Assembly: GCA_963989385.1 (NCBI GenBank)
Contig: OZ022510.1
Coordinates: 31,315,448 to 31,379,447, forward strand
DNA: 64,000 nucleotides
From: Ctena decussata
Lineage: Eukaryota; Mollusca; Bivalvia; Lucinida; Lucinidae
Direction: 5' to 3'
Part shown: piece after piece, positions 10,256-21,502 of the stretch
How the letters are laid out: each line of letters opens with the position of its first letter
How positions within the stretch are numbered: position 1 is the stretch's first letter
The notes under the pieces: generated by a model
Databases searched by the model: none
What the model was told of the DNA's origin: nothing
What the model saw: the letters and a program-made list of their open reading frames with translations, nothing else
Made by a program: the position numbers and the translations under genes

Positions 10256-10790
10256 AGTTGCGCAGCGGCCTGAGCGCCACTTAGGAAGACTTCACCCTCT
10301 AGTAGCGCAACGGCATTAGCGCACTTTAAGAAGACTTCCCCCTGTAGTAGCGCAGCGGCATTAGCGCCACTTAAGAAGACTTCCCCCTTTTGCAGCGCAG
10401 CGGCATTAGCGCCACTTCAGCAGACTTCACACTCTAGTAGCGCAGCGGCATTAGCCCCACTTAAGAAGACTTCTCCCTGTAGTAGCGCAGCGGCATCAGC
10501 GCCACTTCAGGAGACTTCACCCTCTAGTAGCCCAGCGGCATGAGCGCCACTTCAGGAGACTTCCCCTTGTAGCAGCGCAGCGGCATTAGCGGCACTTCAG
10601 GAGACTTCAACCTGTAGTAGCGCAGCGGCATTAGCGCCACTTGAAAAGACTTCCCCTAGTAGCAGCGCCGCGGCATTAGCGCCACTTCAGGAGACTTCAC
10701 CCTCTAGTAGCGCAGCGGCATTAGCGCCCTTTAAAAAGATTTCCCCCTTTAGTGACGCAGTGGCATTGGACCAAGCCACTTAAGAGGACT
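10250..10790 (+). repeat. 45-bp minisatellite array, orientation 1
   Basis: About 12 units of 45 bp are present, with the core AGTAGCGCAGCGGCATTAGC then GCCACTTCAGGAGACTTC. Within a unit, AGTAGCGC and GCGCCACT are near inverted repeats. Being a multiple of three, the array reads through in several frames, but nothing else suggests coding. The same unit occurs in reverse orientation at 11450-12440. Confidence 0.9.
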
Positions 10791-11449
10791 TCGCCCTTTA
10801 GTACAGCAGCTCAACCTGGGCATTGTTTGGTGATTGTGACCCTTGCCAGTTCCCAGGATCAGATTGACTTCATCTAGTACACTGACCCTGTAGGGAGTTT
10901 TGTCCCAGCGGCCTTGGGCCATGATGCTTGCCTAGTGTCCGGTGTCATCAGTGAAAAGCTGATTCGATCATGCTTGATAGTAAAGGGCCATCGCCAAGAT
11001 GGCTCAGGAATGAACAGCATCGCCAAGATAGCCTTGACCGAGGGGCCATTGGCCCTGCGATCCCGGGCCCTTCGGGCCGTTGCATAAGGATCTTGTTGTA
11101 AATGGTTGTCATGTGTCAGGAAGATTTGGATTCATTGCTTCCAGAAATTAAGGTGCAGTACCACTGAATAAGCATTGTTGTGACATTCTCAGGCCATTTT
11201 TAAGGTGACAATATGCCTGGTTCAGCTCAACCTGGGCACTGCTTGTGATTCTTCTCAGTTCCCAGGATCTACTTGTTTCCACCTGATTGCACTGACCCTG
11301 TAGGGATATAGGTCTGATAATGTCTGATCAAAAAAGTCTAAAGTATTACCATAAAGATAACATAAATTTTAAATTTTGGCAACTGAGTTATGACTGAAGA
11401 CTCAGGGATGAATAAAATGCTGAGCTACTGAAAGGTGATGAAGTCTAAA
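10790..11449. repeat. Spacer between inverted arrays, with a direct repeat
   Basis: CAGCTCAACCTGGGCATTGT at about 10806 and CAGCTCAACCTGGGCACTGC at about 11222 begin two copies of an 85-95-bp segment. Both continue with CAGTTCCCAGGATC and CACTGACCCTGTAGGGA. Between them are hairpin-prone GGGGCCATTGGCCC and CGGGCCCTTCGGGCC. No gene is seen. Confidence 0.7.
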
Positions 11450-12440
11450 GTCGCACAGTTCCACTGCTTTATTAAAGGTGATGTCTTCTGTACTAGCGCT
11501 AGTTCCGCTGCGCCACTAAAAGGGGCTGTCTCCTGCAGTAGCGCTAATGCCACTGCACTACTATAAGGGAATGTCTCCTGAAGTAGCGCTATTGCCGCTG
11601 CTCTACTATAAGGGGAAGTCTTCTGAAGTAGCGCTAGTTCCGCTGCGCCACTAAAAGGGGCTGTCTCCTGCAGTAGCGCTAATGCCACTGCACTACTATA
11701 AGGGAATGTCTCCTGAAGTAGCGCTATTGCCGCTGCTCTACTATAAGGGGAAGTCTTCTGAAGTAGCGCTAGTTCCGCTGCGCCACTAAAAGGGGCTGTC
11801 TCCTGCAGTAGCGCTAATGCCGCTGCACTACTATAAGGGAATGTCTCCTGAAGTAGCGCTATTGCCGCTGCTCTACTATAAGGGGAAGTCTTCTGAAGTA
11901 GCGCTATTGCCGCTGCGCTACTAAAAGGGGCTGTCTTCTGTAGTAGCGCTAAAGCCGCAGTGCTACTATAAGGGAATGTCTTATGAAGTAGCGCTATTGC
12001 CGCTGCGCTACTATAAGGGGATGTCTTCTGAAGTAGCGCTATTGCCGCTGCGCTACTAAAAGGGGAAGTCTTTTGAAATAGCGCTATTGCCGCTGCGCTA
12101 CTAAAAGGGCTATCTCCTGTAGTAGCGCTAATGCCGCTGCGCTACTATAAGGGAATGTCTTCTGAAGTAGCACTATTGCCGCTGCTCTACTATAAGGGAA
12201 TGTCTTTTGAAGTAGCGCAAATGCCGCTGCGCTACTGTAAGGGAATGTCTTCTGAAGTAGCGCTATTGCCGCTGCGCTACTAAAAGGGGAAGTCTTTTGA
12301 AGTAGCGCTATTGCCGCTGCGATTGTATCAGGGGCTGTCTTCTGAAGTAATGCTATTGCTGCTGCGCTACTATCAGAAGCTGTCTTGTGAAGTAGCCCTA
12401 TGGCCGCTGCGCTACTGAAAGATGTCTTGTGAAGCAGTGC
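11450..12440 (-). repeat. 45-bp minisatellite array, orientation 2
   Basis: About 22 units of 45 bp are present, for example AGTAGCGCTATTGCCGCTGC then GCTACTATAAGGGGAAGTC. This is the reverse complement of the array at 10250-10790. In the left half, variants alternate (CTGCAGTAG, CTGAAGTAG; AAAAGGGGCTG, TATAAGGGAATG, TATAAGGGGAAG), giving a 135-bp three-unit higher-order period at roughly 11480-11890. Confidence 0.9.
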
Positions 12441-13071
12441 TTATAAAGGAGCACTATTTTTAATTTTGTAGTAGATCTATCTGTACATTGGCCCACCCTA
12501 AAACCCTCTTTTCCCGATGGTCTTACACGAAAGATGGACCGAACAATCTTGGACCAAAATCTTCAAAACTTTCCATTAAATCTAGTGTTCTAGCATATCT
12601 TGGCGTAAAAAAGGTCAAGGTCAACTCAATGTCATCATTTGAACAATCTTTGTTTTACTCGAGTACCCAACGCTACATACCAAAGTTCAAGGACATTGGT
12701 CAATTGGTTCAGGAGAAGAAGACTTTTAAAGGTTTTTACCTTATGGTGGCAATGTTGGTCATGTGATCTGGACGCGCTGAACAAATTTTCGTTCCCTCAA
12801 CTTCTCAAGGCTCTGTATGAAACATGGTGACAATTGGCCCAGTGGCTTTTCAGGAGATGTTTTAAATTGTCAAAATATAAGAGTCCTGTATAAAAGGTCG
12901 AAGAATGACCTTGACCTTTTGTACTCACAAATCTTTATGTAATCATTAACATCACAGTTTAAATTGTCGAAATATGAGGGACCTGGGTCAAAGGTCAAAT
13001 AATGACCTTGACCATTTTTATTCACAAATCTTCATGTACTTATTAATAAAATAATGACCTACACAGTCACA
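12441..13071 (+). repeat. Diverged TGACCTTGACC-type repeat sequence
   Basis: Repeated phrases such as AAAGGTCAAATAATGACCTT, GACCTTGACCATTTTT, TCACAAATCTTCATGTA and ATGTCATCATTTGAACAATC (compare 9990-10010) indicate remnants of the CAAGAGGGCC-type element. No gene is seen. Confidence 0.45.
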
Positions 13072-13289
13072 AAGCCGTTAATGTGACATTTGCGCCCAGC
13101 GAAGTCCTAGATCAGCCTGGACATTGGCCCAGTCTGATCAGAGTCTTTGCTGTGTGCTAAGTGTATAGCTAAGGACCTACGCCCTTCCTTGCGGGCAGAT
13201 AATACTCTGATAAAACTGGACGAATGCCCAGGCGGATCTGTGTCTTCGCTGGGCGCAAATGTCACATTGTTGGTTTTGTCACGGTGCGA
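13072..13289 (+). mobile_element. TGAGCCGCGAC MITE family, diverged copy
   Basis: TTTGCGCCCAGCGAAGTCC, GATCAGCCTGGACATTGGC, CCAGTCTGATCAGAGTC, the core TAGCTAAGGACCTACGCC and CACATTGTTGGTTTTGTCAC occur in family order. Terminal repeats are eroded. Confidence 0.7.
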
Positions 13290-13387
13290 CTCTGATAATT
13301 TCGACGAATGGTCCTATACTATACGGAAATGAAGTTATAAAAATGATTTTGTTCCGCTTTATAAATGCACTGCAATCCTCTTGAATC

Positions 13388-13893
13388 GTCGACATCCGTA
13401 CCAAGTTACGTCGACTGCAGTATCAGACACAATATTACCTCATCGACAGCAGTATCACTGAAAACAAAACTCTCCCAGAACATCTTTCCAACGTGCATTT
13501 CGTTGCAAACTTGAAACGTTTAACCTTTGGAATGATACTTCCCACGTGTTTCAATGGTTGATTAGCAACGAGATAGGCTAAATAACACACTTTTTGCATA
13601 TTGTGTCTATTTTTTACTTTTTTGGGTTTGACACCGCTTCATATGAAAACAAGCGACACAATCGCTCACCAAGACTTTTCGCAGAAAAGGAAAATATCTT
13701 ACAACAAAGTCTGACAGAAAAAATATTGAAAAATACCTTAGGATTTCACTGAAAAAACTTCCGTTCGCATGTTATCCCTCTATCGACAGCAGTACTGCTC
13801 GGTCGAAAGCCGTAATTCTCGGTCGACAGCCAAATACGCAGTACCGTCTCGGTCGACAGCATAGGTAGAAGCATTGGTATTACCCCCGTGACT
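13388..13893 (-). repeat. Repeat with clustered GGCTGTCGAT motifs, copy 2 (inverted)
   Basis: The block 13775-13893 is close to the reverse complement of 6310-6428 (ATCGACAGCAGTACTGCTC, TTCTCGGTCGACAGCC, ATTGGTATTACCCCCGTGA). A second cluster of TCGACA/TCGACT words lies at 13388-13452. The overall span of about 505 bp equals that of copy 1, although the interior is hard to align. Confidence 0.55.
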
Positions 13894-14040
13894 ATAATCT
13901 TAGCAAACACAAACGGTTGAAGCAACATTTAATCTACCTTTCTTCAACGCCAATGCGCTGATTCAATGTTCAGTTGCGGCTTTCCACTTGGTTCCTGATA
14001 GAATCTAAAAACGAATTTGAACACAATAATATATCATCGC

Positions 14041-14136
14041 ACACACAACTTTGAAACAACATTGATTCAACGTCATGACGTTGAATCAACGTTGATTCAA
14101 TGTTTTGACAACGTTTTGTGTCCAGTGGGACGTGAT
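14041..14136. mobile_element. Small palindromic MITE, TTGATTCAACG core
   Basis: ATTGATTCAACGTCATGACG and TTGAATCAACGTTGATTCAA form overlapping inverted repeats. The right end TGTGTCCAGTGGG fits the (C)CCASTGGG/CAGCRGGC-type termini of related copies at 23900, 29153, 36508 and 42131. Confidence 0.65.
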
Positions 14137-14289
14137 TCTTCCAGTCGCGTCGTGAAGAATTTTGAAATAGCAAATTTGCGAACTCTGCATATCTTAAAAA
14201 AAAACTCTGAAGCCCAGTCTGGTTAGGTCTTGCACATTTTAAAAGAGACAACAAATGATTAATGGCGTGATAAAGCACTATTAGCTGTA

Positions 14290-14427
14290 TTCGTAGCTTA
14301 GGGTCTAACCTAGGTGCACGCGGGCAGCGAAAATTCTGATTAGACTGGGCGGGTGCCTAGGTTAATCTGAGTTTCGTTGGGCGTGCATTTAATTTTGTTG
14401 GGTTTGCCGTGTCGCGGCTCAGAGACG
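14290..14427 (+). mobile_element. Right half of a TGAGCCGCGAC MITE
   Basis: TAGCTTAGGGTCTAACCTAG, GCGGGCAGCGAAAATTCTGA, ACTGGGCGGGTGCCTAGGTT and a terminal TTTGCCGTGTCGCGGCTCA match the right half of the 236-bp family; the left half is missing. Confidence 0.75.
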
Positions 14428-15561
14428 TCGCGTAAAGACGGACCCTACGCCATACGCGTATTGCAAATTTCACATTGGTCTGCGTTTCTGAACAAACTGA
14501 CAAGAGTTCTAATTTTTCCAATTTTTGACACCCTAGGATATATGTAGAAAAGAGGAAACTTTCTTGAAGTGACGTTAACGTATCTTTTCATCAATCATGT
14601 TTAGATTTAAAAATATGTACATATCCTGGTCAGGCTGCACATTTTGCACGATGACCTGGTCACGTACAATGCGCATATACTTTGCGATAGATTTTCCTTC
14701 CGAAGCCGTTAATTTTTATTTCACAGTCAGATAACTTGACACAGAAACATAAATGTACATACCATTGTACCTTTCCAAAAACGTAATTTTGTGTTTTAGG
14801 GAGAGGACTATCTAATGCATTTTATAAATTAATGTTCAATCCATTACCGTTTTATGTAATGAAACATTTTAAACTAATCTTCAATATTTATGACTGTCAT
14901 AAATAAACAGTTCAGCGGTTATCAGTGTTATCTTAAATCAGGTGAAAGACAAAATACTCGTACTATATAGAACATGGTTTTACATGTATGACCCTGTTGT
15001 GTCATTACCTATGTGAGAAAGCGTATTTCCTTTGATGAGACAGCACTGTCACTGGACTGTCGCATAACAGGGTTATTACACCCAATAAACAAGGATATCT
15101 GTCTTTAAGTGTTTATCGTGTTATATGTAATCAGGTAAAGTGGTTATCATGTTATATGTAATCAGGTCAGTGGTTATCTTGTTACCCGTACTCACTACTC
15201 AGTTCAGTGGTTTTCTCGGGTATTTGTCATTGGTTTACTGGGTCTGCTCAATGGTCATCATTTTGTCTGTATTTAAGACAAGTGTTTCTCACTGTTATCT
15301 GAAATCACTTCCGATGTTATCTTTGTGTTTATCGTTGTTATCTTTTATTGCTGCAAAACATTTAGTAACACCTCAGCGTACATGAGATTGAAAGTTGTAC
15401 TTTTTATCTTAGTACCTTGTCGTTATTTATCGTATTCAGAGGAACAGTGTGATCAGGGTCTACGCAATCTTCTTTAGCAGTAATGCATCCAAAATATGCA
15501 GACGGAATGACAAACAGGCAAATTATACTGTCTTCCCTTTAGGACATTTACGGTAATTATT

Positions 15562-15797
15562 TGAGCCGCGACACGAGAAAACCAACAATGTGGTTGTGCG
15601 TCCTGCGCATACTCAGATCAGCCTGGGCATCCATCCAGTCTGATCAGACCCTTTGCTAAGCGCGTAAAGGGTAGCTAAGGGTCTAAGCTACCTCCATGCG
15701 GACAGTGAAGACTGATCAGCCTGGGCGGAAGCCCAGGCTGATCTGAGTCTGCGCTGGGCGCACAACCACATTGTTGGTTTTGTCGTGTCGCGGCTCA
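15562..15797 (+). mobile_element. TGAGCCGCGAC palindromic MITE
   Basis: The outer arms TGAGCCGCGACACGAGAAAA / TTTGTCGTGTCGCGGCTCA are followed inward by CCAACAATGTGGTTGTGCG, GATCAGCCTGGGC, CCAGTCTGATCAGAC and their complements. The whole is a fold-back of about 236 bp with a short asymmetric core (GGTAGCTAAGGGTCTAAGCT) that defines the strand. Confidence 0.85.
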
Positions 15798-16099
15798 TTT
15801 TAGGTGCCCCAGTTTTTAGAATCTTTACGGCATTTATAACTTTTTGCTCACCGCATCATAATTCAATCCAAGTTATCGGGTACATGCCATTATATTTTTA
15901 GAGGTGGAGGAGAGTGGGGGCGGTGGGCGGGGAGGGGCAGATTGGGTGGTTTGGCTAACAGTAAATTTATAATCATAATAATGAAAGAAAAGGGAGGAGT
16001 TGTTGATTTTAATATACAGTAATTTCTCTTTGAAGAACAGAAAAAAACGAAACAAAAACAAACAGAGTGATCGGAATATTAGTGGCGGGCATCTCCCCA

Positions 16100-16805
16100 T
16101 ACTGGCACAGTGCACGGCAGACCTGGTATTAGGAAAACGAGAATGGATAATTTCAGTACGTTGTCGCATTCGCATTACGTCCTCGATTTATGCGGCGACG
16201 GTAATTGCCAGACATTATGAATTATCTGCACGAACGACTCGTAACTGTTTGCAGGAAAATAACAATCCAATACATGCTCGTCACCCATTTACAGGCCAGG
16301 TTCTGACGAGAAGTTACAGGCTTGCCAGTGTGCAATAGGCTGGCTGTATTGCCTATTGGGGCAGGGTTTTCATCAGTGACGAATCCGGGGTTGACCTTGG
16401 CCATGCTGCTGACAGAACCCGGGTTTACGTACTGGAAAGGGATTGATTTGGTGGAGGCAGTTTGAGGTTTTGGAAATTGGGAGACATAATGGGTGGCCAG
16501 AAGACGGACTTGTTTGTAATGCAAGGCAACACAAATCCTCGGCATTATATTGGCGATATTCGTACCATTTTCTCATAACCAGGGTCCCGTTCTCAGTTTC
16601 AAAAACATGACAATGCAAGCCCGCCTACAACATTGATTGCACGGCAGTTTCTGGCATAAAAATGTTGACGAGCTTCCGTGGCATGTCAATTTACCTGATT
16701 TATAGCCAAATCGAACATGTTTGGGATATGTTGGGTCGGCGAGCCAGGAATAATAATCAGATCAACTCACTGCCAGATCTGAAAGCAACTATGAGGTCAC
16801 TTAAC
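16100..16805 (+). pseudogene. Tc1-like transposase relic
   Basis: The N-terminal part ARHYELSARTTRNCLQENN then ARHPFTGQVLTRSYR resembles the helix-turn-helix and linker of Tc1-like transposases. Further on, SDESGVDLGHA..TRVYVLERD matches the DESRF region with the second catalytic Asp, and HVNLPDL...RTCLG / FGICWVGEPGI in shifted frames match the PDLSPIEHVWD region with the third acidic residue. Stops and several frameshifts interrupt it (for example near 16330, 16580 and 16710). No functional protein is possible. Confidence 0.75.
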
Positions 16806-17094
16806 TTTTAGGGGGGTAATTTCTTGTCATGAAAACTAGCTTTTAGTTAGTAGTTTTCGATATAGCTTTTTGTTTAATCGACTGAGTTCATCCCATACGG
16901 GTCACAAGCTGAAAATTTCATAATAATTATCAGAACACAAGTATAAAAAACAGCTTGAAATGCTGAATCTGAATTTAAAGACAAATATTCTTGTTTATTG
17001 GACGCAATAATCCTGTTATGCGACAGTGCAGTGGCACTGCTATTTCATCAAAGGCAATACCCCATCTCACATAGGTAATGACATAACAGGGTCA

Positions 17095-17686
17095 TAAAAC
17101 CAATAAAGACTTGGGGTGTGTTTTATATAGTAGAGACTATTTGTCTTTAAAAGGGACATGAGATAGTTGATAGATATATAAATGTAAATCAAATTGCTAT
17201 TCCGTTATTTCGAAATATCGGCTTCTTTTTTCTTTTAACACGGAAGTGGATTTCAGAAGTTATTTCAGTTATGGCAATAAAAGGATTTGAGTGCAAAATA
17301 TACAGCTTTTGATATTGCCAATGTAAGTGCTGAGGTACATTGTACATGTAAAACCCATTACATGTATTGAGTTACATGAAAACACAAAACACAGAATTAT
17401 TGTATTTGAGAAAAAAGATATTGAAAAAACTTCCGTTTCAGATATACAATTTTATGTAATAATTCCACTGTCAGTTCTAGTATGCAGGGGTATGCATTTG
17501 TGGGTCCTGTTTTATTAGCCTATCATGCACACTGATTCCTAATACAAGGTTAAAAATAAAAACAAAAGAAAAGAAAAGAAAAAAAAAAAAAAAACAGCTT
17601 GTGTGATTCCAATTGCAAGACATGTCAAGGTGAACCCTTCCGTTGCCACCACAGTGAAACTTTGTCATCATCCATATTTTGATCTA
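17095..17686. other. Unique-looking sequence, no gene seen
   Basis: AT-rich, with a poly-A/T-rich block at about 17560-17595. No conserved frame, repeat or RNA gene was recognised. Confidence 0.4.
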
Positions 17687-18650
17687 CGAGGGTCATCCAA
17701 TAAGTCCTGCAAACGGCCAAGTTTCAGGCAAATGATAATTAAAAACGAATCAAGCAATCCACATTCCTACATTGCATCTTCCTTCCTTTCCAGTCAACAA
17801 TTTCCAGAAACGTCATGATCTTGCAAAAGGCGTTGCTAGGCAACTGAAGAACACTACCATTATGGGTGCGGCGGTGGCTTCTAGTTGTCTTTTTAAGATC
17901 CCCTAGCTAAGTGAAGAATGCTTGTAAATATCTGAAGATTGCTGGGAGATACGGCAAATAATACTAAAGTATGTACACGGTACCAAGGTTAAGATATTGC
18001 CGTCAGTCAAGATAGTATTATTGTTCAAAGGAAGATCACCATGTTCTTCGGGCAGCTAAAATATCATATAAAATGACTATATGAAATAGACGCTTTCACA
18101 GCAGAAGAAGTGTTTCCTAAACTGCCATCAATTTGTCATCAAAGAATAGTCCCGAGATGCTGAAATGTAGATATTACAGAAAATGTAAGCTTCGAGCCTT
18201 GTTTGATATCGTTTGCAGCCTTAAGAAACCAGAGGTAAACGTCAAAAACTAGAATTTTGCTAAAATTCTGTAATATTCTCTTGTTGCCTAGCAACTACAT
18301 TCGTTTGGTGATGTGAAATGATAACTGTCTCTTATTTGAGTTTTTGAAAATAAGGCGATTACTTTAGAACATGAATTCTAGTAAATTGAAAGAATTTTAA
18401 ACAAATATGCAGGAATTTTCTTCCCCTCACCTCTTGTAGAAGACGTCGTGTTTTTGCAATTTCACCGCCGGTATCACTTACACCTTTGCATTCAAAACCC
18501 TCCCATATCTGAGAAAGGAATGCCACATGTATGATTTTTAGCACATAAGTGTATTACAAATGTAAGCTGTCAATGGTCTTATTTGACTACCCTAACTCAA
18601 TTATTAAAGCAGTAATGGCGGCGTTTGCAAGACTTATTGGATGACCCTCG
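17687..18650 (+). mobile_element. 964-bp mariner-like MITE with TA target
   Basis: CGAGGGTCATCCAATAAGTC at the left is matched by its exact complement at the right (GACTTATTGGATGACCCTCG), extending into TYTTGCAAACG; TA flanks both ends. GTTGCTAGGCAAC (about 17832) and GTTGCCTAGCAAC (about 18283) are internal palindromes. No transposase remains. The CGAGGGTNNTnCAnnAAGT start is shared with the 1.9-3.5 kb elements, so they may belong to one superfamily. Confidence 0.85.
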
Positions 18651-18829
18651 TATTTTCAAGTTCATAAAATGTATATGTATGCAATTAAACCAGCAAGCGC
18701 ACAAATAAGAGCAAGGTTGTATCACAAATAAATATTCATGTATGAAAACATACCGTACTTTTTCAAAATATTTGGAGAGTAAAAAATAAAATATTCCAGG
18801 TCTTAAACCTACAGAGAAAGTATAACATT

Positions 18830-19054
18830 TGAGCCACGACACATATAACCAACAAAGTGGCACTTGCGCCCAGCAAAGACTCAGATCAGCTTGGGTATCC
18901 GCCCAGTCAGATCAGAGTCTTGGCTTTGCGCTTAGAGGGCAGCTAAGGGTTTAAGTCCATGCGGACAGCGAAGACTCCGATCAGACTGAGCGGATGCCCA
19001 GGGTCTTCGCTGGCTGCACATGCCACATTGTTGGTTTTGTCGTGTTGCGGCTTA
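18830..19054 (+). mobile_element. TGAGCCGCGAC MITE, moderately diverged
   Basis: TGAGCCACGACACATATAAC start, CCCAGCAAAGACTCAGATCA, core GGCAGCTAAGGGTTTAAGTC and TTGTCGTGTTGCGGCTTA end. Some internal shortening in the core. Confidence 0.8.
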
Positions 19055-19169
19055 TTTGTTGATAACAAGATACGTTCCCATTCAACTTGATATTTGGCCC
19101 CCAAAGCAAGTCCTTAATAGATGGATGGATGGGTGACTTGCAATTTTGAGTCCTTTTAAACAGAATTTC

Positions 19170-19290
19170 AGTCAAATCGTAACGACGGGCTGGTGATAAT
19201 GAAAGGCTGTGTGCAATGGAATCCGTTCACGATTAAAACGATTACCATCTCCAGTGGGTCTTGACCCGGGACCGCTAGAAGTCCCTGATA
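19170..19290 (-). repeat. SINE-like repeat, family 2
   Basis: On the minus strand, a B-box-like GCGGTCCCGGGTCAAGACCC is followed downstream by ATTCCATTGCACACAGCC and TTTCATTATCACC. The same order occurs at 50165-50285, with GGTCCAGGTTTGATTCCTG and TTTCCATTGCACACAACCG. It is probably a tRNA-derived SINE different from family 1. Confidence 0.5.
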
Positions 19291-20060
19291 TTTGATCGTG
19301 AAAAATCCGTTAGTGGAACAACAGTCTAAAATTGTTTGAATATTATGGTAAAAGACAATTATTGCCTTCACAGATAAAACCTACATGGAAATTACTGACA
19401 AACCATAGTCCTACCAAAGGAACAAATAGTCTAAACGCGATTCAACACTCACGTTTGGTGATAAAATGCATATACTAAGTCATTTAACTGGCAAAAAGTC
19501 TGGAGAGCTTGTTTTTGAAAAATGACAAATTCCTCCACAAAATTCAATTCCCATTCTGGTAACCTGTCGAGCGATTTAGTATAAGGAAACGCGAAATAAT
19601 GCACGTTCATTGTATTTAAAAGTAGGTCATACTAAAATTACCCAAATCAAATTTCAAAACTGTTTAAAGAGAAACTGAATGGCATCTCATTTTTTTGACG
19701 TTGGCTAACCACGTTAATTTACCATGCCGAAACTTTAGTTAGGACATTGCACCGATACATCGAGATGAAATATTTCATGTATTTTTACCGCCGATAGAGT
19801 AATAGGGCCTTAAAGCAAATATTATCATACGATGGAAATTAAATTTTGACTTACTTTTGTTATCTTGCAGACAAAAAGGAAGTATTTACATTCTTGATAT
19901 GAATAGATGTAAACAAAAACCCATCTCACTTACCTTCATTACTCTAAAATACTGGAACACTTTATCATATACAGTAGGCTAAATGTCTTAAAACTTGAAA
20001 TAAATGATGCACCGTAAAAATCCTAAATATTTGGACAGATAGGTCTGAGGAAACAGTAAA
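19291..20060. other. No gene seen
   Basis: AT-rich sequence with no conserved frame, tandem repeat or inverted repeat that I could recognise. Confidence 0.4.
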
Positions 20061-20098
20061 GACCCTTATCAGACTGCTCCTAAAGTCTGATAAGGGTC
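20061..20098. repeat. Short fold-back element, GACCCTTATCAGACT type
   Basis: GACCCTTATCAGACT and AGTCTGATAAGGGTC form a perfect 15-bp stem around GCTCCTAA; related to 1010-1062. Confidence 0.8.
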
Positions 20099-20225
20099 TG
20101 TACTGTTTGGCGTTCCATCTAAAAATCTGTTCAGTTTGTAGGAAAATTAAGGTAATTCTTATTGTGTTCCATTTTTTTTAGAGTTTGTAAGGTATTATAT
20201 ATATTGCTGGCCGATTAACAAACCG

Positions 20226-20266
20226 CGGAGGTCTTGATCAGACTGTTCTGAAAACAGTCTGACCTG
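20226..20266. repeat. Short fold-back element, third member
   Basis: AGGTCTTGATCAGACTGTT and AACAGTCTGACCTGG flank a short loop, and CACACCGTTTTTCAGACACT follows. It is a looser relative of 20061-20098 only about 130 bp away. Confidence 0.5.
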
Positions 20267-20564
20267 GAGCCACACCGTTTTTCAGACACTTCTGTTCCAA
20301 CAATTAAGACCATAATGGGACATAGAAAGATACACGTAATACAGTAAGTACTTCTCGGGGGACTTCCCATTTTATTTATGGGCTCCTGGTCGACTCATGT
20401 GATATGAAATTCGAACTCACATGTCGAAAAAAAATGAGCATGGTGAATAATTAACAGCGATTAAATATTTGATTGCACAGAACATGCATCGATATTGACA
20501 TTTTTTTAAAAGAGCTCGAAATAAAGTATATGTACCTTTGTAGTTTATGTTCCGTGATTTACAA

Positions 20565-20770
20565 ACTTGTGTTAGGTTAAACGGCCCTTCGAGACAGCAT
20601 TTCAGTCTATATCCCCTCAGAAAAGGGGAGAACGAAAAGAAAGGTACATGTATAGATCAGAATAAAAAATACAAACAACCCTATCTCGTACCTACTGGAA
20701 GCACAACAGACACTTGCCCTACCTTTCTAAAATATCAGTAGAACACCCCAATGCCGATAGTTCCATGGCA
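20565..20770 (-). repeat. ACGGCCCTTTGAGACAG retroposon family, diverged copy
   Basis: Plus-strand text GTTAAACGGCCCTTCGAGAC, AGCATTTCAGTCTATAT, ACAAACAACCCTATCTCGTA and CCTACTGGAAG parallels the copies at 43613, 60600 and 61735. Orientation is inferred from the 43613 copy, whose (AATC)n tail lies at this end. Confidence 0.65.
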
Positions 20771-21502
20771 TCTTCGCCTACCCTACCACGTTTTTACAAA
20801 CTGAACTAGTCTTATTGTTCTTTTTAATTGATAGATTAACCACCAAAAACATATCTTATAAGTGCTTGCCCATGGGAAAAATGAAATTCCCATAGATAAA
20901 ACAACTATATATCTACCATGGTTGATTTTCTCAACAAGGAACATTTGCGGTTATAGCTCAAATAGCTTAAGAATCTTTTAAAAAGCAACAGAAAAATTAG
21001 GTTCTATCAGTAAAGGGGTCTTTTAGCACAGTATGCTATGTCATGGAAGAATGGTTGAGCATACCAAACATGTTGCCAATAGACATTTTACCATGGCAGC
21101 TATGGAATAACCAACTGTTGCTATTAATACCTTGTAGAATGACGTCTCGTTATCATCATTTGAAATCAATGTGGACTTCTCGTTGCTATGATAAAAGATT
21201 TTTGACGTCAATGGTATCGGAGCATGTGTTTGCCATGCTCCATCAATTTTCCAATGACATTACAAACTGAAGTTCTTCCAACAGAACATTTAGATTTTCT
21301 AAAACAAATAATTATTTTTAAGTCATTTAACTCCGTGTTTTATGACTAATGCAGTTAGCGATTTCGTAACGTCATTATAAGGATCAAACATGGTTTTTCA
21401 TGCATTAACGTTTGCAAGGTTCCGAAGGAGATGTTTAAAACCCAGTCAACATCTTCCGAGGGACGTTGCATCCGTTAATGCAATGGAAAAAAGTCTGATA
21501 TA
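20771..21502. other. No gene seen
   Basis: A 75-codon frame at 21043-21267 (MEEWLSIPNMLPIDIL...) has no recognisable family and no splice or composition support, so it is not called. Confidence 0.4.

Larger units (their letters stand above)
14989..17094 (+). mobile_element. Tc1/mariner-type transposon, about 2.1 kb, decayed
   Basis: The ends are TGACCCTGTTGTGTCATTAC (14989) and the complement of TGACCCTGTTATGTCATTAC (17094), flanked by TA on both sides. The inverted repeats extend about 120 bp (CTATGTGAGA, CTTTGATGA, TGTCGCATAACAGG, CCAATAAACAAG). Inside are a broken transposase at 16100-16805 and a complete MITE of another family at 15562-15797, so the MITE came later. Length and TA target fit the Tc1 group; long TIRs are known in some members. 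Confidence 0.8.

Noticed and set aside
11425..11688. 87-codon minus-strand frame of repeating ALLQETxPYS units
   Set aside because: It is the 45-bp minisatellite read in a frame of three; no start context, homology or non-repeat part supports a protein.
10250..12440. CRISPR-like appearance of regularly spaced repeats
   Set aside because: Units are contiguous with no unique spacers, and the DNA is clearly eukaryotic.
15140..15385. 81-codon hydrophobic frame
   Set aside because: It lies inside the Tc1 element next to its TIR and is made of repeated TGTTATNTGTAATCAGGT-like text, with no family match.
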